From Fallopia convolvulus (taxonomy: Eukaryota; Streptophyta; Magnoliopsida; Caryophyllales; Polygonaceae): 64,000 bases of DNA. The stretch lies in contig OZ024733.1 in NCBI GenBank assembly GCA_964016875.1, positions 3,329,484-3,393,483 of the forward strand, given 5' to 3'. Of the stretch, positions 62,716 through 64,000 are shown one piece after another (position 1 is the stretch's first letter; the number at the start of each line of letters is the position of its first letter). Made by a program: the position numbers and the translations under genes. The notes under the pieces are model-generated. The model was not told the DNA's origin and did no database searches. It saw nothing but the letters and a program-made list of their open reading frames with translations.

Positions 62716-63619
62716 TAAACTAAAATCAACCCACAATTAATAATCGAATATAACCACCAGATTGTTGTTCAAACCCAGCCTTTAAACCAGCAAAAAGAAT
62801 GGTTTTTACCGATGATGATAGTGATTGCGAACGCACCGAACGGATAACATATCGACCATAGCTAATCATCTGCTAGATTATCCATCACTAATCCACCTCA
62901 AATCAGAAAATGATTGTCTTGCAGCAAGATGAAAAAAATTGCATTAGAGTTCATCAGTTCTCAACGTCAATACATTAATTATAGCCAAAGCTTTTCTACA
63001 AATTCATTTTGATGTACACCTCACTGTACGCATAAAACCAAAATAAAATTTTAATTACAATTAAAATAAATTTGTACAAAAATCAAAATAAATAAGAATC
63101 AAGCATCACGAATTCATTTCATGTACAAAAATGAAAATAAAATCTGTTGTACATTGACTACAAAATAAGAATCGATCGTTGTACGTATAAAAATTACCTC
63201 CTAATCAATCCCTTGTTGATGTACAAATCTTGGCTAGAATCCATCAAAGCCTATAGAAACACGTACAAGAACTCACGAATTCAACAATCATAAATCTCAC
63301 GATTGAGAAGACGATCGGAATAGGTTTCATGAGCCGGAGAGATTTCATAAGATGGAATGGATGGAATGCGATAGAGAGGTTTTTTTTGGTAACCGAATGA
63401 AAAGAATAATGAGAGAGAAATAATATGAATCGGAAAATTATTTACAAGAGATATGGAGAGAGAAAGTGGGTATAATCCAATAGTTTTACCAAATTAATAC
63501 CCATGTGCACCTTTTTTTTAAAATCTCAACCATCCAAAAATCCATATTTAAGGGCTCTCATTATTTCCCTCGTTTCTCTATAACTAGGGGTTTTTCTAGA
63601 ACCTTTTACTATATATATA

Positions 63620-64000
63620 TATGAGTCCGGTTCACGTGCGAATGGGCGCTCATGTGCGAAATAAGAAAGAACAAGAGCCGTTGGATCAAGAAAAATTAAA
63701 GGCGCTGATCATTTCACTTAAAAAGGGGGGAAAACGGCACGGGCGAATTTTTGGCGAATTATTCGCGTATTTTTGAAAAAACGGAAATAGGACACGCACC
63801 CAGATTGTTCATCGAAAATGTGGAATTGGTCATCAGTATTGTGGATTTGTTCATCAGTACTATGGATTTGTTCATCAACAATGTGGATTTGTTCATCAAC
63901 ACTGTGGCATATTTGTTCATTGGTTTTGACATATTTGTTCATCGGTTTGTGCATATTTGTTTATTAGTAACATCAATTTGTTCATTGGTTTATGCATATT
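63620..64000. repeat. Start of another repeat element with TTTGTTCATC tandem units
   Basis: GAGTCCGGTTCACGTGCGAA and GGCGCTCATGTGCGAAATAA open the segment after a TA run. From 63806 units of about 24 bp (GTGGATTTGTTCATCAACA and GCATATTTGTTCATTGG forms) repeat at least eight times to the window end. No gene. Confidence 0.65.

Larger units (their letters stand above)
60909..63602. mobile_element. 2.7 kb element with inverted ends, MULE-like
   Basis: The left end GGTTCAAGGGAAACGAGAGT then TATAGAGAAACGGGGGAAA, and the inverted right end GGTTCTAGAAAAACCCCTAG then TTATAGAGAAACGAGGGAAA, share about 30 of 40 positions. No transposase frame and no convincing target duplication were seen. It carries a nested PIF/Harbinger MITE, a tandem repeat array and, at 62760-63440, unannotatable DNA that could be captured gene sequence. 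Confidence 0.45.

Overview
This window is nuclear DNA of a flowering plant, most likely a eudicot. The evidence is three intron-containing genes with clear plant orthologues, AT-rich intergenic DNA, and a dense load of plant-type transposable elements. No prokaryotic operon, tRNA, rRNA or CRISPR array was seen.

Three genes look intact. (1) 10882-14098 (+), seven exons: SWI3A, a SWIRM/ZZ/SANT core subunit of SWI/SNF chromatin remodelling complexes. (2) 26244-35408 (+), twelve exons: a plant RluA-type RNA pseudouridine synthase of the RPUSD2/Pus9 class. (3) 54880-58773 (-), six exons: a clade III SWEET sugar transporter. All three were assembled exon by exon with GT-AG introns and a continuous frame (552, 398 and 310 residues). 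A fourth gene, a steroleosin/11-beta-hydroxysteroid dehydrogenase-like SDR on the minus strand (14745-15190 and 18425-18620), is broken and has an LTR element inserted between its pieces.

Layout: 1-1156 LTR (-); 1157-5015 decayed repeat DNA; 5016-5259 Stowaway MITE; 5349-9370 L1 LINE (-); 9580-10763 Mutator-like element 118 bp upstream of the SWI3A start codon; SWI3A; SDR pseudogene with a gag-only LTR element (16301-18309); copia RNase H remnant; an Athila-like Ty3 element with gag and protease only (about 20030-24700); the pseudouridine synthase, whose introns hold an RTE LINE and MITEs; then a nested block of LTR elements (36800-54435); SWEET, each of whose three largest introns holds a foldback element; and a repeat-rich end with a solo LTR, a 2.7 kb element with inverted ends, a PIF/Harbinger MITE and a roughly 100-bp-unit tandem repeat.

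The genes do not form a pathway: they act in chromatin remodelling, RNA modification and sugar efflux. The most unusual features are in the repeats. One is a set of GC-rich palindrome pairs scattered through one Ty3 element, with different-core counterparts in two other LTRs. A second is a 72-bp-arm hairpin made from a retrotransposon gag gene. A third is two gag-only LTR elements. A fourth is C-to-T stop codons at former CAG codons in two elements. A fifth is the loss of the second catalytic Asp in both LINE reverse transcriptases.
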